Of a stretch of DNA of 64,000 nt, positions 45,601-52,392 are shown piece after piece. A program made the translations under genes and the position numbers. Origin of the DNA: Pseudomonadota bacterium (lineage in GTDB: Bacteria; Pseudomonadota; Gammaproteobacteria; JAADHS01); NCBI GenBank assembly GCA_021821045.1, contig JAKACW010000001.1, positions 27,198 through 91,197 on the forward strand, given 5' to 3'. Under the pieces are notes generated by a model. The model worked only from the letters and a program-made list of their open reading frames with translations. It ran no database searches and had not been told where the DNA came from. The stretch's first letter is position 1. Each line of letters opens with the position of its first letter.

Positions 45601-46846
45601 GCTCCATCGCCACCACGGCCGATCGCGTGCCCGCCGCGTCGATCACCACGTCGTCGCCGATGGCGACGAAGCTGTCAGGCGCGTCTTGGACATTTGACCC
45701 CGGCGATTTGTTGGTCGGCGCCGACGTGGCGATGATGCCGATGTCGCCGCCGGGTGCGCTAATGCGGGCGCGGTCTTCGACGGTCACGGACTGACCGTAG
45801 AGGTCAATGCGGCTTTGCGGCTGTTCCTGCGCGTCGAGCGCCGTCTCCGCGCCGGACAGCTCGGGCAGCACTTCCGTCACGCTGTCGGCGCCCAAGGTAA
45901 CCTCGCCGCCGCGATTGCCCACCGGAACGCGCGAACCTTGGCTCCCCGGAAAATCCGCTGTGTCCTGAGCCAACAGCGACACCGTGCCATTGATCGTAAC
46001 GGTTGAGGTGGCCCGTGCGACGCCAGACTGGTTCACTGCCAGACCGAGCAACGATACGTTGCCGCGCTCGGCGATAATGTTGCCAAGATTCTCAATCTCG
46101 CCGCCGGTTTTTACGCCAACCAGCAAACCGCGAATGTCCGGGTCATTGGACACCGCCAGATACACCTCGTCTTGAGCGGCGGCAAGAATGGCCTGGCCGC
46201 CGGGGGTGCTGATCTCGCCCGCATTGGTGATTTTCGGCGCGAACATCATCACCCGTCCGCCTTCCTTTGTCTTGATCGTCGCACCGGGATCGATCTTGAT
46301 TTCGCCCATGGGGATCAACTCATCGCCGTGAGCGAATGCCGGCAGCGCGACGGTCTCGTTGATGGCGTTGGTCAATCCAAGGGTTTCGAACACCTCATCG
46401 GAAATGTCCAGAGTCGAGGCCACCAGGGAATGCACGTCGACCTGAGCGCCGTCGCCGAACAGAATTCCGTTCTGATTGATCAGATAGATCTGGCCATTGG
46501 CGCGCAGAGCGCCGAGAATCTCACTGGCGCTGTTCTGATAGATACGGTTGAGGGCCACCGAATTGACGTCGGGTTGGTTGAAATTCACCGCGTTTGCCGC
46601 GCCGATGTCGAAGCTCTGCCAGTTGAGCGTTGCTTTGTCCGTATGCTGGTTGATGTTGAGTTGGTTGCCAGTAATGGCCGAACTGGCGGCACCGGAGGTG
46701 ACCCACGTGTTGGGCCCGCCGGCGCAAGCACCGCCGCCGCAAGGTACTGGCAGTTGGGCGACGCTCAAGCCGCACCAGTGAAGCAAGGTGACCCACAAAA
46801 CGAATTTGGCACATGGCGAGTGAACCCACCGCGTGTGTTTGCTCAT
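36605..46846 (-). CDS. Giant two-partner-secretion exoprotein (filamentous haemagglutinin-like, TpsA)
   Basis: At 3,413 residues this is the largest gene. A signal sequence (ending CGLSVAQ, ~residue 31) is followed by the TPS domain: GNQLNINQHTDKATLNWQSF, FNQPDVNSVALNRIYQN and LINQNGILFGDGAQVDVHS, the N(P/Q)NGI-type signature recognised by TpsB transporters. The rest is a long series of short beta-strands with GTVSLLAQD, ASGDLTLAAGS and GGSVTIT-like repeats, predicted to fold as an extended beta-helix. Codons are Gly/Ala/Asp-rich with no large exact repeat. Start ATG 46846 fits the signal; upstream ATG 46888 is in frame. Its transporter gene is ~14 kb away (60,558-62,174), an unusual separation. 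Confidence 0.93.
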   Translation of the reverse strand: MSKHTRWVHSPCAKFVLWVTLLHWCGLSVAQLPVPCGGGACAGGPNTWVTSGAASSAITGNQLNINQHTDKATLNWQSFDIGAANAVNFNQPDVNSVALNRIYQNSASEILGALRANGQIYLINQNGILFGDGAQVDVHSLVASTLDISDEVFETLGLTNAINETVALPAFAHGDELIPMGEIKIDPGATIKTKEGGRVMMFAPKITNAGEISTPGGQAILAAAQDEVYLAVSNDPDIRGLLVGVKTGGEIENLGNIIAERGNVSLLGLAVNQSGVARATSTVTINGTVSLLAQDTADFPGSQGSRVPVGNRGGEVTLGADSVTEVLPELSGAETALDAQEQPQSRIDLYGQSVTVEDRARISAPGGDIGIIATSAPTNKSPGSNVQDAPDSFVAIGDDVVIDAAGTRSAVVAMERNVVEVEARGNELRDAPLQRDGPLRGQKLYVDVRDGSPLLDISGALNNVKRDVAERTSVGGSVTITSQGAIDVAASAVVDVSGGTVTYQDGYLATSKLLSDGRIVDIADADPNVPYDGILGTVTVRHEKWGLVETFDVFSTASLARFEAGYVEGKDAGTLNLNGRSINFLGNVKGDVVAGTRQINKPAAEAAGLARPFDQVPLGALLNLNYHSSQALQLPTVALSSGDAIRTSQDAVLTLPPQWLQANRIARLQIATPGRLDLPSESRMELPAFGEFSATASAMNIGGQIIAPGGKVSAKATFDAQAAFESDIQLDQFTEIDLSLGERALIDVSGRWINDRLAVLGASQLESRVLDGGTIALSASGDLTLAAGSRLAANGGAAVSESSRFTGGKGGGIDLSSSSSFGATSLILGGAIEAYALDSGGSLSLKSNAFRIDAAPAEMRAGVTHLAPGFFQQGGFSRYSLSANAGGVELAADTALSLQAVNLLPRVDTFAEASASDLTAVTEVGTLPEYLRRPVHLTLKSTATGDAAFLGNYPGDLQPGIRVAGGASVAGDVKSNLQLISDTSIVIDGRLETRAGDIQLSIEAPQSSNLKNGYRADQMIWLGPSAVLAADGTVVMRPDALGRRLGDVYRGGAISLDAKQGSVVLSPGSTIHANGVAAVFDLPANRSGGALDTAATRVHASAGTINLRAAETLLPFGDLQARGADVEGAAGGSLRVALDPTQRDDSNDIPEQPNFPFSARSLVLSSDSEWPEFAEALQNVAAEQAIPVELNGLALVSASTLQSGGFDRIELAVRPTKRNTGQASDPALIRFDSSLGVSARSSLIFDAPLLSGADGTAVQLSAPYVRLGSDLTGSTLQFLDVASVSGSAQLRIAAQPSDGAVETAALLEIVGDVTLSGFGGRDNDGVDTGGGALLLSSGDMRLRGDRAAGSLDIEGSLRSAGNLRLEAQQVYATTLTEFDIELAPNPGTILAIAAAPGVSAASAPPAPLSAGSQLRLSAPVIRQQGVLRAPFGSLVLTASEQLVLANNSLTSVSGAGLLVPYGQAQFGETLVFPFESNLLKVVETAPERNIALQSPDVAIETLARLDVGGGGELGSFEFIPGPGGSRDVLAPGALSGAFAVLPQLGETFAPFDPLASATAAPGVGDTIYIADGVDGLPAGVYAKLPARYALYGGYLVEPTKTAVAPLPGDGLARSDGLQVVAAKGGVAGTSTFDAQWHAYTVSNGAQLRERAEYLELNTDQLLSAGLASADAGTLSIAAGEALRLAGSLVPNSGSGRGAQVDIAAPSLRVVNALTEASDAEASDVVELTSGDLRSLGAASLALGVRRRDDIDAEGLFTSLDVISRDLAIADNVTIEVPELLLAATENLVVAEGATLTASGSGTAGEQRMRLPAGAALMRLSTSRGGEITREESFGGGANLTVSSGANLQAAGSVVLDADGDLTMGGVFDAGGTATLAANRISLGETAGVESGLVLDNEALSRLAGVDLVLRSRDSIDFYGDTVAQFGSVTLDAVRLAAASLPADDLGGVESAVPTPTHVSLSATTLTLRNSGTAAARPDSATGESTFSAQVDQLRLAGGELALEGFGTVNVTAVQQVALAADGALHAAGNLNVTTPRLVAGRQATVEVTSGGVMNIGGGLAATTDRATVAEDAVLGAALNLQAAAVSLDTEVFLPAGALRVVADEDIHVGSAASIDLRGAIASIGPGHVAADGGQLTLRALGGDVSVAAGAQVDVSGIDGDPERSAAAGGVTVVAQNGAFEMAPAAQLLGAGAPGGSFDLDVDRIGDIDGLNLVLNDGGFTERRRLRIGEGDITLTKGVRARDVSITADGGSLTVAGTIGVVPTGDPSADSVDGLPGRIALAALGDLNLEPAARLDASSPNDGGSVYLLTRDGQLNMAAGSLIRTEGANGAASGYVRLTAPRTDSGDVAVTALAGDIIGAERIDIEATARYDASADGLVSTQIAVAKLDVETFMAGSDLIKQRLVVNEDARFHVIPGVEVVSSGDLVLDQELDLFDWRAGGESGVLALRAGGDLRFDASLSDGFAVIRTFDFTGGRNRPVNRVRLMDDASWSYQLTAGAVVASPDRLATRNEAHSVTVGNDVMVRTGTGNIDIAASGDINLATATSAVYTAGRDGGVGDLDKVTFVDGLGDEYGYGRPYLMQMLREVEFPVEGGDLRLAAGGSVKGAPLDQLYSEWLVRLGGEATSHGAVPTYWGITFQQPRTSNADNDVLKNNGGLKPFRQGFAALGGGDVVVQVGGDLIDASFSIPTTGKAQGEFAFADRSQLAGGNAGFLPSNWTTEINGGGRMVIDVAGDVSGGAYYLGRGTGRLRAGGNVGDETGFLLAVGDAQFDVIGAGDVTVAAMIDPLMIDMRQQDRPNSGNNEFESFMFGYTEASAAGFTSLAGNVIFTNAVRSVERLDFDTLSRELVRPLGLYPGNLTASALAGDINLKTYDEVFYVFPAAAGALSFLAGNEFRSIVNPGGDSKFNQLVQSDGDLRLMPLPANPWSRQEFTLESGDPSNGGLEALLKGHALQPVSGGDAGFNLIATGAGNITDLSVTLSKATRIEAAGDLVNTTLRLQHANATDVSSIATAGTFVQPTRRDANGKLETGGQYGLFELYGPGRAYFTAGGDIDLGTSVGVRSLGNAANANLTDEGMDVVLMAGLSTEPAYDAFIQRYLAESSDYQLALASYVERFGGVGESPLDAFRGFDPLVQRELVLDVFFNELKESGIAATTSNNDFSRGFDAIDTLFPADDYTGDVRSLLSQIATIDQGDVALVVPGGLINAGVAGSSAISKGPDQLGIVAAAGNVSGFADGDFLVNQSRVFALSGDLLLWSSNGDLDAGRGAKTAVSIPPPRTVVDQDGNVTVEFPPAVAGSGLLGKNAYLFAPKGVIDAGDAGIRATENLTIAATEVIGADNIDVGGFAVGVPVGDSSIAAGLTGVSGVASSVTKDAESSLASNVGSAADQASETPLSDQALSFLEVVVEGFGLEDVP

Positions 46847-46896
46847 CGTTACCACTCGATTCACGTAGCTCTTCCCCGGGCGATTCAAAGGCGCCG

Positions 46897-46918
46897 AGTA
46901 TATGACAGCGAATGTTAC
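46897..46918 (-). promoter_or_regulatory. Weak promoter-like site upstream of tpsA
   Basis: Minus-strand TATACT (46897-46902) overlaps a perfect half-site CTGTCAT (46902-46908), with GTAAC further upstream (46914-46918). The second half is not at an 11-bp period, so I list it as weak. Confidence 0.25.
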
Positions 46919-46935
46919 GTTTGCTACCTCTGATG

Positions 46936-46961
46936 GATCGCGGATGAACTCGCGCTCCTAC
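46936..46961. repeat. REP-like palindrome (copy 3)
   Basis: GATCGCGGATGAACTCGCGC plus TCCTAC, between tpsA and the terminator of the PstS-like gene. Same ends as the other copies with a diverged loop. Confidence 0.55.
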
Positions 46962-46963
46962 AT

Positions 46964-46993
46964 AAAAAAACCGGCCCTCTTACGAGGGCCGGT
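46964..46993 (-). terminator. Intrinsic terminator of the PstS-like gene
   Basis: A 10-bp stem ACCGGCCCTC (46970-46979) with GAGGGCCGGT (46984-46993), 4-base loop, followed on the minus strand by a T-tract of seven (TTTTTTT). It lies ~50 bp after the PstS-like stop codon. Confidence 0.9.
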
Positions 46994-47043
46994 TCTTGCG
47001 GCATTGCGCCGCGGGGTAACGAACTGCTTGGCCGAAATCAGCC

Positions 47044-48636
47044 TTACAGTTTTTGCAGAGCTTTGCAGCTGTCGGGGTTGTTGGCCGCATCGCGACGGGC
47101 CCACGGCGTGTTGGGCGTGCCCACCGTGTACAGCGTCGACGCTCCTGCCGTCGGCTTGACGAAGCCCGAGCGACCGAAGGAGTAGACGAAGCCATCGTTA
47201 ATGTTTTCGATGGAGGCGGTGTTGAGGTTGGATACCGCATTCAACACGGCGTTGATACCGGCAACGTTCGGCGTAGCGTCGAGACGCAAGCCGCTGTTTA
47301 CGTAGCCCGTGGTGCGCCATTGCATGGTCACGTAGTAGACCTGCGGGTAGTCGCCGGAAATCGCGTTCTTCAGCGTCGGGGCGATACCGTCGATCTTCAC
47401 GTAACGATAGGGCTTGCTGCCCGTAACGTTCTTTTCCAAGCTCTGATAGCCGATGGCCCAGCCAGTGTAGCTGCCGTTGATGTTCGGCGTGACACTGGTG
47501 CTGGACAACGACGTGCCGTTGGCGATCGCGGTCATGCAATCGTCCAGGTTACCCGAGCTGGAGTTTTCCACTACGTTCGGGAAGAAAAGCGAGGCGCCGC
47601 CCGGCTGCCCAACCATGGAGGACGTGCCGTCTTCGCAGTTCTTGTCGAAATAGTGAACCATGTGCTGAGCGTGAGTGCCCGAACCGGTCCAACGGCGGCA
47701 GATGTTGACGTCGCCGGCACTCCAGTCGTAGCTGTAAGCGGTGCCGTTAACGGTTTCGCTCGCATCGGCTCCGGCGGGGTCAGGCAGCGCGTTGGCGCCA
47801 GTGAGAGATTGACCGTAAATGGGCATGTCGTCCCAGTCTTGAACTTTGCCGCTGAAAACAGAAGCAACGTAGCTGGACGGCAGGCTCGGCATACAGGCTT
47901 CGGTTTCGTTGCCAGCCACGCAGCTCGCCGGCAAGATGCCCGCCGCCACTTGGTCGGTTTGCAGTTCGTTGCGCATACCGGTGCTGACAACTACGCCGAA
48001 GACCAAACCAGCCAGATCCTTCTCGGCCCAGTTGCTGGCGGGCTTGACGAAGTCGCCGGACGGCGGAGCCAACTCACCGGTGAACATGGCAGGTTCGATG
48101 TCGGAAGTACCGGCATCAGGCGCTTGAGCGGCGACCGTAGTGCAGGTGCGGTAGGTGTAGTTGCCGCCGTCGAGACGGAACGCGCCGTTGGTGCCGGACG
48201 TAGCGCAACCGCCTGCGGACAGTACCATGAAATTCACCGGCACAGCATTGGCCACCGGCGTGGTGCCGTTGCCGGATCCATTCACGTCAGACTTGCGCAC
48301 CAAAATGTTGGTGTTGGCGGCGGCGCCGAGGGTGGTGTTGTTCTTGGCGCGGCAGGCCACTGCCCATTGCTCGGTGTGGGCCAACAGGACAGTGGTGCCT
48401 ACCGGCGCGGTCTTGACAACGTCAACAAACACGTCGATGGCGCCGAGACCGGGATCGCACAGGTTGTTGATGACCGTTTCACGCTGCATGTTGGAGGGCG
48501 CGCTGGCGCCGGAGATGAACACTTCCGAATCGGGAGTGGTAACCCAGGGCAGGAAGGCGTGAGCCGTGCCGGCGGTACCCACGGTACCCAGAGCAGCGGC
48601 AACCGCGGTGAATGTAGCTTTGTGCTTGAATTGCAT
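47044..48636 (-). CDS. Secreted PstS-like substrate-binding protein
   Basis: The 530-residue protein has a signal peptide (ATFTAVAAALGTVGTAGTAHA) and opens with SEVFISGASAPSNMQ, like the GASFP loop of phosphate-binding PstS proteins. Later segments include SSYVASVFSGKVQDWDDMP, the PstS-like 'IFLGKITNW' strand, and RRWTGSGTHA, the SGT phosphate-loop pattern. Several Cys residues suggest disulphides. It ends KALQKL with no membrane tail. Ribosome site AAGGAG is seven bases from ATG. Cotranscribed with a PEP-CTERM gene upstream under a Pho-like promoter, so a role in phosphate or phosphoester capture is plausible; the ligand is not proven. Confidence 0.65.
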   Translation of the reverse strand: MQFKHKATFTAVAAALGTVGTAGTAHAFLPWVTTPDSEVFISGASAPSNMQRETVINNLCDPGLGAIDVFVDVVKTAPVGTTVLLAHTEQWAVACRAKNNTTLGAAANTNILVRKSDVNGSGNGTTPVANAVPVNFMVLSAGGCATSGTNGAFRLDGGNYTYRTCTTVAAQAPDAGTSDIEPAMFTGELAPPSGDFVKPASNWAEKDLAGLVFGVVVSTGMRNELQTDQVAAGILPASCVAGNETEACMPSLPSSYVASVFSGKVQDWDDMPIYGQSLTGANALPDPAGADASETVNGTAYSYDWSAGDVNICRRWTGSGTHAQHMVHYFDKNCEDGTSSMVGQPGGASLFFPNVVENSSSGNLDDCMTAIANGTSLSSTSVTPNINGSYTGWAIGYQSLEKNVTGSKPYRYVKIDGIAPTLKNAISGDYPQVYYVTMQWRTTGYVNSGLRLDATPNVAGINAVLNAVSNLNTASIENINDGFVYSFGRSGFVKPTAGASTLYTVGTPNTPWARRDAANNPDSCKALQKL

Positions 48637-48686
48637 GATCAGACTCCTTGTAAAATCACTTTGTACGACTTCGTTGAAAAATCACG

Positions 48687-48698
48687 CTAAGCGCTTAG
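48687..48698 (-). other. Intercistronic palindrome between the PEP-CTERM and PstS-like genes
   Basis: CTAAGCGCTTAG (48687-48698) overlaps the PEP-CTERM stop codon; on the minus strand it is followed by CGTGATTTTT. It may be a weak attenuator lowering PstS-like expression. Confidence 0.4.
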
Positions 48699-49498
48699 GC
48701 GCCAACGCGACGGCGGGCAACGCCCACCATGCCCACGAGGGCGGAACCCAACAACCATACTGCGGCCGGAACCGGCACAGCGGGCGGCTGGGAAGCGGCG
48801 TTGAATACTGCGGAGCCATTGTTGGAAAAGATGGTCCAGGTGCCGAGCAGTTCGTACACGGTGTTGCCGACTTGGTCGAGGTGGAAGTAGTAGGTATTAA
48901 GAGCGTTGTTGATGGTGCCTTCGGTGTTCGTGCTGCCGGTGAAGGTAGAACCGACTTGGTCTCCCCACTGGGAAGCGTTGTGTTCACCCGGGTCGCCGCC
49001 TTCGATACCCAGCCCGTCGTCAGCATCGTTGTATACGTTGCTGTCGTTGTTCGTCGTACCAACGCCGTAGGTGCTGTTCAGCGTGTTGATATGCGCGCCC
49101 ACCGTTTGAATGGCCGTGTTCAACCCAGGAGAACCCTGCGCATAGCTATCGAGCGTGCTTGCGGTTACGGCGATTCCCAGCGTCGCCAGGTTACCAGCGG
49201 CAGCATTGAATACAAACTCCCCCGTAGTACCGGTGGCCAAAAAGTCAGAGATGGCTGAACCAACATTGACATTCCCGCTACCATTGCCCAACGTGTAGCC
49301 ATCGAATGCCAGCGGGTTGGCGACGAGATCAACGAAGCGGATGCCAGTGTCCAACACGACAGTCGCCGGCGCGGCGGTGTCACGGAACATCGAAATAAAC
49401 ATGTCGGACCCATTGGTCATGGGCTTGATCGCCGCATTGGCGGTGCCCGCAACGGACAGCGCAACAGCGCCGATTAACAGTTTGGTCTTGCTATTCAT
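48695..49498 (-). CDS. PEP-CTERM protein
   Basis: The 267-residue protein has a signal peptide (MNSKTKLLIGAVALSVAGTANA), a Gly/Thr/Asn-rich body and the tail VPVPAAVWLLGSALVGM followed by VGVARRRVGA, a textbook sorting signal. The body includes NNDSNVYNDADDGLGIEGGD, possibly calcium-binding, and TWTIFSNNGSAVFN near the tail. Ribosome site GGAAGGAG lies ten bases upstream. It is the first gene of a unit with the PstS-like protein. No exosortase gene is in the window. Confidence 0.9.
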   Translation of the reverse strand: MNSKTKLLIGAVALSVAGTANAAIKPMTNGSDMFISMFRDTAAPATVVLDTGIRFVDLVANPLAFDGYTLGNGSGNVNVGSAISDFLATGTTGEFVFNAAAGNLATLGIAVTASTLDSYAQGSPGLNTAIQTVGAHINTLNSTYGVGTTNNDSNVYNDADDGLGIEGGDPGEHNASQWGDQVGSTFTGSTNTEGTINNALNTYYFHLDQVGNTVYELLGTWTIFSNNGSAVFNAASQPPAVPVPAAVWLLGSALVGMVGVARRRVGA

Positions 49499-49534
49499 AC
49501 GAATGGACTCCTTCCGAGTGTGAGCCAGTTGTTC

Positions 49535-49557
49535 GACTGGGACGATTGCGTCCAGTC
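49535..49557 (-). other. Leader hairpin upstream of the PEP-CTERM gene
   Basis: GACTGGGACG and CGTCCAGTC pair (one bulged base) around ATTG in the presumed 5' leader, ~40 bp before the start. A stabilising leader or binding site are both possible. Confidence 0.5.
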
Positions 49558-49710
49558 AAACGTTTTTTCCTACTACCCCAAGTTCACTTCCCCTCCCCGC
49601 GCGTTTCACCCAAGTCTTGAAAGCACACTGGCGAGGCCCCATCCTTTCCCTGACTGAACTGTTGCGGTCGATCTACAACAATGCGAGGTCGGGTTAGTTC
49701 GAGAGCCCGC

Positions 49711-49744
49711 ATTGTCGACAGCAATTGTGAAAGTTTGATGAACC
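49711..49744 (-). promoter_or_regulatory. Putative PhoB box and -10 for the PEP-CTERM/PstS-like unit
   Basis: Minus-strand GGTTCATCAAACTTTCAC (49727-49744), halves 4/7 and 6/7, then GACAAT (49711-49716) after 10 bp. It would give a ~200-nt leader that includes the hairpin at 49535. Confidence 0.4.
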
Positions 49745-49772
49745 TTCAATGAACATTTCATTGCGCCACGTA

Positions 49773-49814
49773 GATCGTGTTGCGACGATCCGAAATCGAT
49801 CAAAAATCGATCAA
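49773..49814. promoter_or_regulatory. Dyad and tandem 11-bp repeat, possible operator
   Basis: GATCGT (49773-49778) and ACGATC (49785-49790) form a dyad with a 6-bp spacer. Directly after it, AAATCGATCAA occurs twice head to tail (49793-49803, 49804-49814), each with a central ATCGAT. One helical turn separates the copies, so one face of the DNA could bind a regulator twice. Confidence 0.45.
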
Positions 49815-49877
49815 GTTTGTGGCGTCAACGGAGCATTGCATTGCGAACGTAATACGTTTGAATTGCAGAAGTCGCGA

Positions 49878-49907
49878 TCGAGTCATCGCGGAAGGATCCG
49901 CCCCCAC
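49878..49907. repeat. REP-like palindrome (copy 4)
   Basis: TCGAGTCATCGCGGAAGGAT followed by CCGCCCCCAC; shares its left flank TCGAGTCATCGCGGA with the copy at 52363. Confidence 0.6.
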
Positions 49908-49918
49908 AACGCGACAAT

Positions 49919-49953
49919 GTGTCATACGAATGTAACCACGAGAGCACTACACT
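49919..49953 (+). promoter_or_regulatory. Putative PhoB box and -10 for the first GT41 gene
   Basis: GTGTCATACGAATGTAAC (49919-49936), halves GTGTCAT (6/7) and ATGTAAC (5/7), then TACACT (49948-49953) after 11 bp; ~30 bp before the start codon. Confidence 0.5.
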
Positions 49954-49982
49954 GCCGCCTTTGCCAATCGCGAGGATGAGTC

Positions 49983-52283
49983 ATGAGTGCTGAGCAGTCT
50001 GTGGACTATTGGGTCAACCACGGTGCACGTTATTTGAACGAAGGGCGATATTTCGAAGCGGGCAATTGTTATCGGCACGCCTTGGCCCTGCAGCCGGAAC
50101 AACCCCACCTGCTCGGGCGACTGGCGATGCTGGATTATCGTGATGGCAACCTGGACAATGCTCACGCCCTGCTGCAGCGCGCCATCGATCTGGATCCTTC
50201 GGACGCGGAGAATTTCCTCGCCATGGGCATGGTGCTGCGCAAGCAGGGTCGTCACAGCGATGCGGCGCCCCAGTTTCGCATGGCGCTGGAACTCGCGCCA
50301 GACAATACGGCCGCCCGGTACTACCTGGCCATGACGTTGACGAGTCTGGGCGAGGGGGCGAGCGCCACCCGCGAGTTGCTCAGCATCATCGATCGCGAGC
50401 CCGATCATCTGCCGTCCCTCGAAGCGCTCGCGCACTTGAACCAGCAAGACGACAACCTGGCGGGCGCCGCCGAATATCTGCGTCGCGCCACCGGTGTTTC
50501 GCCGCTGAATGCGCAGCTGCACTTCGAACTCGGCGTCATGCTGAGCGCCCAAGGCAATACCGAAGGCGCGAAAGCGGCTTACAAAGCAGCTATCAACGCC
50601 GATTCCCGCCACGCCCACGCTCACAACAACCTTGGTGTCATCCAACTTGAAAACAACGACTACAAAGCGGCGATCGAATACTTCCGGCAGGCGCTGCAAG
50701 CCGACCCCAATCTGGTTATCTCGCACTTCAATCTGGGCAAGGCGCTTATTGAACTCAACTTCTTCGAGCACGCCGCGCAGTTTCTGCAGCGCGCGCGGGA
50801 ACTGGGCGCGACGCCGGAGCTGCCGATGTTCGAGATTCTCGATCATCTGGGCGGCGCCCTGCGCGGTGCAATGCAATTGACCCAAGCCGAAGCCGTGTTG
50901 CGCGAGGCAATGGATCTCGCGTCCGACGCCGGCGGACCGCTGCTTGGCTTGGGTTGCGTGCTCATCGACCAAGGCCGCATCGAGGAAGGCGTGGACGCGT
51001 TGCAGGAAATCGCCGAAGCCAATCCGGACAACGATCCCACTTTTTCAACCTATCTCATGGCGCTCAACTACGATCCGAGTCTGGCGGTTGACGACGTGCT
51101 GGAGGCGCACCGCACCTGGGGCGCCGCCGCGCCTTCGGCCGGCGCCAAACATTCCAACATCGTCGACCCGAATCGCCGTCTGCGCGTAGGCGTGGTCTCG
51201 CCGGACTTGCACCGCCACTCGGTCGCCTACTTCATCGAGCCTTTTTTCCGTCAGCGCGATCGCGATGAAGTGGAACTGTTCGTGTATTCGCACCTGCCCG
51301 ATCATCAGGAAGATGACGTAACCGCTCGCCTGCGCGGCCTTGCCGACCGCTGGACGTCCATTCGGACGCTGACCGACGATGAGCTGGCGGCGTTGGTGCG
51401 CGAACACGAGGTGGACATCCTGATCGATCTGGCCGGACACACCGACAACAATCGGCTTGGCCTTTTCAAACGATCTGCCGCACCTGTCCAAATAAGCTAC
51501 CTGGGGTATCCCAATACAACGGGACTAGAGGTCATGAACTACCGGCTCACCGACGGCGTCGCTGACCCCTCCGGCTTCAGCGAAGCGCAGCACGTTGAGA
51601 ACCTCTTGCGTCTCGATGGCGGTTTTTTGTGCTACAACCCGGACGACAATGCTCCTCCGGTGGGCCCAGGTCCGGCGTACGCCAAGGGCTATGTCACGTT
51701 CGGATCGTTCAACAACATCAGCAAGATCGGCGAGCCAACCGTCACCCTGTGGGCGGAAGTTTTGCGCCGGGTTCCAAATTCACGCCTCTTGCTCAAACAC
51801 AGCGCCTTTGCCGATGAAGGCGTGCAACGGCGCTACAGCACCATGTTCGAACAACATGGCGTCGATATGCAACGGCTCAGCTTCATGCCGCGCACGCCCA
51901 CGCTGGAAAGCCACTTGGCTCAGTACGGCAACATCGATATTGCTCTGGATACGCCCCACTATAACGGCGCCACCACCACCTGCGAAGCATTGTGGATGGG
52001 CGTGCCCGTGGTGACCTATCCGGGCGACCGCCATGCGGCTCGCGTCGGCGCAAGCATACTGCATCACGCCGGGCTGGATGAGCTGATCGCGGCGGACGCC
52101 GACGGCTATGTCGAGTTGGCTGTGGGGCTGGCGCAGGATCTGCCACGGTTGAATCAACTGCGCACCTCATTGAGAGATATGCTGCGCCGCTCTTCGCTGT
52201 GCAACGGCAAACGCTTCAACCGCGCGCTGGGACGGAGTCTGCGCGTTGCCTGGCGGGCGTGGTGCGAGAAACAGGCGGTTTAA
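49983..52283 (+). CDS. TPR-GT41 glycosyltransferase (O-GlcNAc transferase/SPINDLY-like), copy 1
   Basis: The 766-residue protein has ~8 tetratricopeptide repeats (residues ~8-300, e.g. RHAHAHNNLGVIQLENNDYKAA) and a C-terminal GT41 catalytic region. Key residues are in place: His412 in LHRHSVAYFIEP, His486 in DLAGHTDNNRL, the strand VQISYLGYPNTTGL, the UDP-binding Lys581 in ISKIGEPT, and NGATTTCEALWMGVPVVT. These enzymes transfer a sugar to Ser/Thr or Asn of cytoplasmic proteins. HMW1C, a GT41 relative, glycosylates a TpsA adhesin before export, so tpsA is a candidate target. A GAGGAT ribosome site precedes ATG. Confidence 0.93.
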   Translation: MSAEQSVDYWVNHGARYLNEGRYFEAGNCYRHALALQPEQPHLLGRLAMLDYRDGNLDNAHALLQRAIDLDPSDAENFLAMGMVLRKQGRHSDAAPQFRMALELAPDNTAARYYLAMTLTSLGEGASATRELLSIIDREPDHLPSLEALAHLNQQDDNLAGAAEYLRRATGVSPLNAQLHFELGVMLSAQGNTEGAKAAYKAAINADSRHAHAHNNLGVIQLENNDYKAAIEYFRQALQADPNLVISHFNLGKALIELNFFEHAAQFLQRARELGATPELPMFEILDHLGGALRGAMQLTQAEAVLREAMDLASDAGGPLLGLGCVLIDQGRIEEGVDALQEIAEANPDNDPTFSTYLMALNYDPSLAVDDVLEAHRTWGAAAPSAGAKHSNIVDPNRRLRVGVVSPDLHRHSVAYFIEPFFRQRDRDEVELFVYSHLPDHQEDDVTARLRGLADRWTSIRTLTDDELAALVREHEVDILIDLAGHTDNNRLGLFKRSAAPVQISYLGYPNTTGLEVMNYRLTDGVADPSGFSEAQHVENLLRLDGGFLCYNPDDNAPPVGPGPAYAKGYVTFGSFNNISKIGEPTVTLWAEVLRRVPNSRLLLKHSAFADEGVQRRYSTMFEQHGVDMQRLSFMPRTPTLESHLAQYGNIDIALDTPHYNGATTTCEALWMGVPVVTYPGDRHAARVGASILHHAGLDELIAADADGYVELAVGLAQDLPRLNQLRTSLRDMLRRSSLCNGKRFNRALGRSLRVAWRAWCEKQAV

Positions 52284-52293
52284 CGTGATGTAT

Positions 52294-52392
52294 GTAGGAG
52301 CGGCTTCAGCCGCGAACCATCGCCCGTGGTCCCGTGGGAGCGGTTTCCTACCGCGATTAAAGTCGAGTCATCGCGGATGAATCCGCTCCTAC
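52294..52392. repeat. Cluster of three REP-like palindromes (copies 5-7)
   Basis: Three units lie close together: GTAGGAGCGGCTTCAGCCGC (52294-52315), GTGGGAGCGGTTTCCTACCG (52334-52358) and TCGAGTCATCGCGGATGAAT plus CCGCTCCTAC (52363-52392). The first two are in opposite orientation to the third. The third lies in the end of the GT9-like gene and the stop codon falls in the second. Confidence 0.8.

Larger units (their letters stand above)
49499..49982. other. Long divergent regulatory region
   Basis: No credible gene. It holds a leader hairpin, a Pho-like promoter leftward, a dyad and tandem repeats, a REP copy and a Pho-like promoter rightward. Confidence 0.7.

Noticed and set aside
39747..46933. 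Many 100-260-residue plus-strand frames opposite tpsA
   Set aside because: They are shadows of a single 10-kb gene with a clear TPS domain; none has a ribosome site with a coherent fold.
52294..52392. CRISPR array
   Set aside because: Three palindromes are of unequal spacing and orientation, with no uniform repeat-spacer pattern and no cas genes.
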